DNA of 24,443 nucleotides from the NCBI GenBank assembly GCA_038256565.1, contig JBBSKG010000026.1, positions 1-24,443 on the forward strand. Reading direction: 5' to 3'. Position numbers and translations under genes: made by a program. The DNA is from JACOTK01 sp038256565 (lineage in GTDB: Bacteria; Actinomycetota; Acidimicrobiia; Acidimicrobiales; CADCSY01). Under the pieces are notes generated by a model, which saw only the letters and a program-made list of their open reading frames with translations, had not been told where the DNA came from and made no database searches. The first letter of the stretch is position 1, and the number at the start of each line of letters is the position of its first letter. Positions 23,224 through 24,443 of this stretch are shown piece after piece.

Positions 23224-24309
23224 CTACTTGACGATTAAAACGCTGACCATGCCGAACATGCCTTGAGGGCTTTCGGCGTGAGAAAGAATGTGGCAGTGAA
23301 ACGCCCACAGACCAGGGTTGTCGGCAACCACGATCGCGTCCCACCGCTCGCCCGGGGCGACGGTGATCGTGTCGCAACGGAAGGGCTGTGGGAGCGGGTA
23401 GCCGTCTCGGGCGAAGATCTCGAAGGTGAGCCCATGAAGGTGGATGGGGTGGACCATTTGGCCCTCGTTCATGAACCGGAACCGCACGCGTTCACCGAGC
23501 GCTGCCACATAGGGAGCGGTCGCAGGGAACCCCTTGCCATTGATGGTGAATCCACCAAGGGTGTCATTGAGGATGTACAGAAAATCCTTGTCGTAGCCCG
23601 GTTCATCCGATCGGTTTGCCGGCTCGACAACAAGGGCACCAAGCATCCCCTTGCCGACCTGCTCGGTGGCGTTGTGATGTGAGTGGTACATGTGACTGCC
23701 GAACGGACCCGGCACGAACTCGTACGTGAACTCTTCACCGGGCTTGATCGGCGACTGGGTAACGAAGGGCACGCCGTCCATCTCATTGGGAACACGCTGC
23801 CCATGCCAGTGAACCGACGTGCTTTGATCGAGCTCATTGCGCACATGCACCCGCACCGGCTCGCCCTCCACGACGCGAAGCGTCGGGCCCGGCACGATGC
23901 CGTTGTACGACATCGCCTTCTCCAGCTTGCCGGGCGTGACTTCCCAATCGACATTTTTGCATGTCAGCTCGAAGACACGCACGCCATCAACCATCTCCCA
24001 TGCCAAATCGGTAGCCCCAATGCCCTTGGTGATGGGAGATTCGGCGTTCTTCAGGAACAGATCGACGCCCTCTTTGTGCATCGTGTTCATGTCGGCATCA
24101 GACCCTGTGTGCCCGCTCCCCATGGCAGGACCACCAGAACCATCTGCGCTTGATGACGCTAAACCAGATTCGCCATCACGCGGCCAGGCCGCTGCAGCGG
24201 TCGCAGCCACCATGGCAGCTCCCCCGACGCCACCAGCGAACAGGCCAAGAAACGCTCGCCTGTCGACTCCCGAAACCTCCTCTATTTCTTCAGTGTCTTG
24301 ATACGTCAC
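23224..24309 (-). CDS. Tat-exported two-domain multicopper oxidase
   Basis: Multicopper oxidases oxidise substrates such as metals or phenols and reduce O2 to water. The 361-residue protein has a Tat signal (DRRAFLGLFAGG, near 16-27), a Ser/Gly-rich spacer, and then two cupredoxin domains. Ligand motifs are HWHG (167-170), HMYHSHH (206-212), HPIHLHG (287-293) and HCHILSHAESPQGM (338-351). The type-1 Cys339 and Met351 occur only in domain 2, the pattern of two-domain (SLAC-type) laccases, which work as trimers. Copper-dependent nitrite reductase is less likely because the type-1 site would be expected in domain 1. It is first in a pair with the membrane cupredoxin and has GC content slightly above the flanking genes. 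Confidence 0.88.
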   Translation of the reverse strand: MTYQDTEEIEEVSGVDRRAFLGLFAGGVGGAAMVAATAAAAWPRDGESGLASSSADGSGGPAMGSGHTGSDADMNTMHKEGVDLFLKNAESPITKGIGATDLAWEMVDGVRVFELTCKNVDWEVTPGKLEKAMSYNGIVPGPTLRVVEGEPVRVHVRNELDQSTSVHWHGQRVPNEMDGVPFVTQSPIKPGEEFTYEFVPGPFGSHMYHSHHNATEQVGKGMLGALVVEPANRSDEPGYDKDFLYILNDTLGGFTINGKGFPATAPYVAALGERVRFRFMNEGQMVHPIHLHGLTFEIFARDGYPLPQPFRCDTITVAPGERWDAIVVADNPGLWAFHCHILSHAESPQGMFGMVSVLIVK

Positions 24310-24443
24310 GATTGAACCTCACCGATACAATTCATGGTTCAAGTTTCGGCGATAAACCCATCGTCGCCCCAGGGCCAAAGGTGGTGCAGCGTAGTGTCTT
24401 TGGTCCCAACGATTTCAGGACACGTCTTTCCGAGGGTTAATCC
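24310..24443. promoter_or_regulatory. Upstream region of the multicopper oxidase with a DosR-like partial site
   Basis: This 134-base end region has no convincing gene. On the minus strand, positions 24407-24394 read GGGACCAAAGACAC, matching the DosR core at 11 of 14 positions, with the left half perfect. It lies about 85 bases before the oxidase start. Such partial matches occur by chance, so it is weak evidence for DevR control of the oxidase. Confidence 0.3.

Noticed and set aside
1..24443. CRISPR arrays, tRNA or rRNA genes, riboswitches
   Set aside because: No regularly spaced repeats, no cloverleaf with TTCRA-type arm and no conserved RNA core were noticed in the short intergenic gaps.

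Overview
The window comes from an actinobacterium of moderate GC content. The evidence is a WhiB-family iron-sulfur regulator, a DevR/DevS (DosR/DosS)-type two-component pair and an OtsB1-like HAD-GH65 fusion. An uncultured Acidimicrobiia-like lineage would fit, but the sequence alone does not settle the taxonomy.

Left part (1-6954): the N-terminal 373 residues of a DinG-type Fe-S helicase run off the left edge on the minus strand. They are followed by a whiB gene (+), a DedA membrane protein (-), a MarR regulator (-), a lipoprotein MacA/HlyD-like adaptor with a large helical insert (-), and a divergent MacB-type ABC exporter fusion (+).

Middle and right part (7102-14503 and 17723-22743): this is a dormancy/hypoxia-type cluster. 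Most genes match classes known from the Mycobacterium tuberculosis DosR regulon. A plus-strand operon encodes a degenerate receiver-like protein, a HAD-GH65 phosphorylase fusion (Rv2006-like) and a tandem universal stress protein. Next come a DevR response regulator and an FMN-binding PNPOx-like protein (Rv3129-like), both on the minus strand, and divergently an APH-like kinase/AAA-kinase fusion (Rv2004c-like). After the island lie a single-GAF DevS-like kinase, a PEP synthase, a 319-residue C-terminal piece of a P-type cation ATPase (CtpF-like) and another universal stress protein. Palindromes with partial resemblance to the DosR box lie in the two divergent promoter regions, at 12928-12949 and 21283-21294.

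Island (about 14500-17700): a visibly GC-richer segment has been dropped between the converging ends of the APH-AAA gene and devS. It carries a minus-strand overlapping operon: a one-TM microprotein, two PRC-barrel proteins, a 44-residue ORF and a persulfide-dioxygenase/rhodanese fusion. It is bracketed by the outward-facing C-terminal stubs of two different transposases, one IS3-like and one a decayed stub with two frameshifts.

Right end (22740-24443): a Tat-exported two-domain multicopper oxidase and a membrane-anchored cupredoxin form a minus-strand pair. A partial DosR-box-like site lies upstream.

Taken together, the core looks like a redox- or oxygen-sensing DevRS module. It controls stress proteins, alpha-glucoside phosphorolysis, gluconeogenic PEP formation and cation transport, and it was interrupted by an acquired sulfur-oxidation island. 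The regulatory link is inferred from gene content and weak operator matches and has not been shown.
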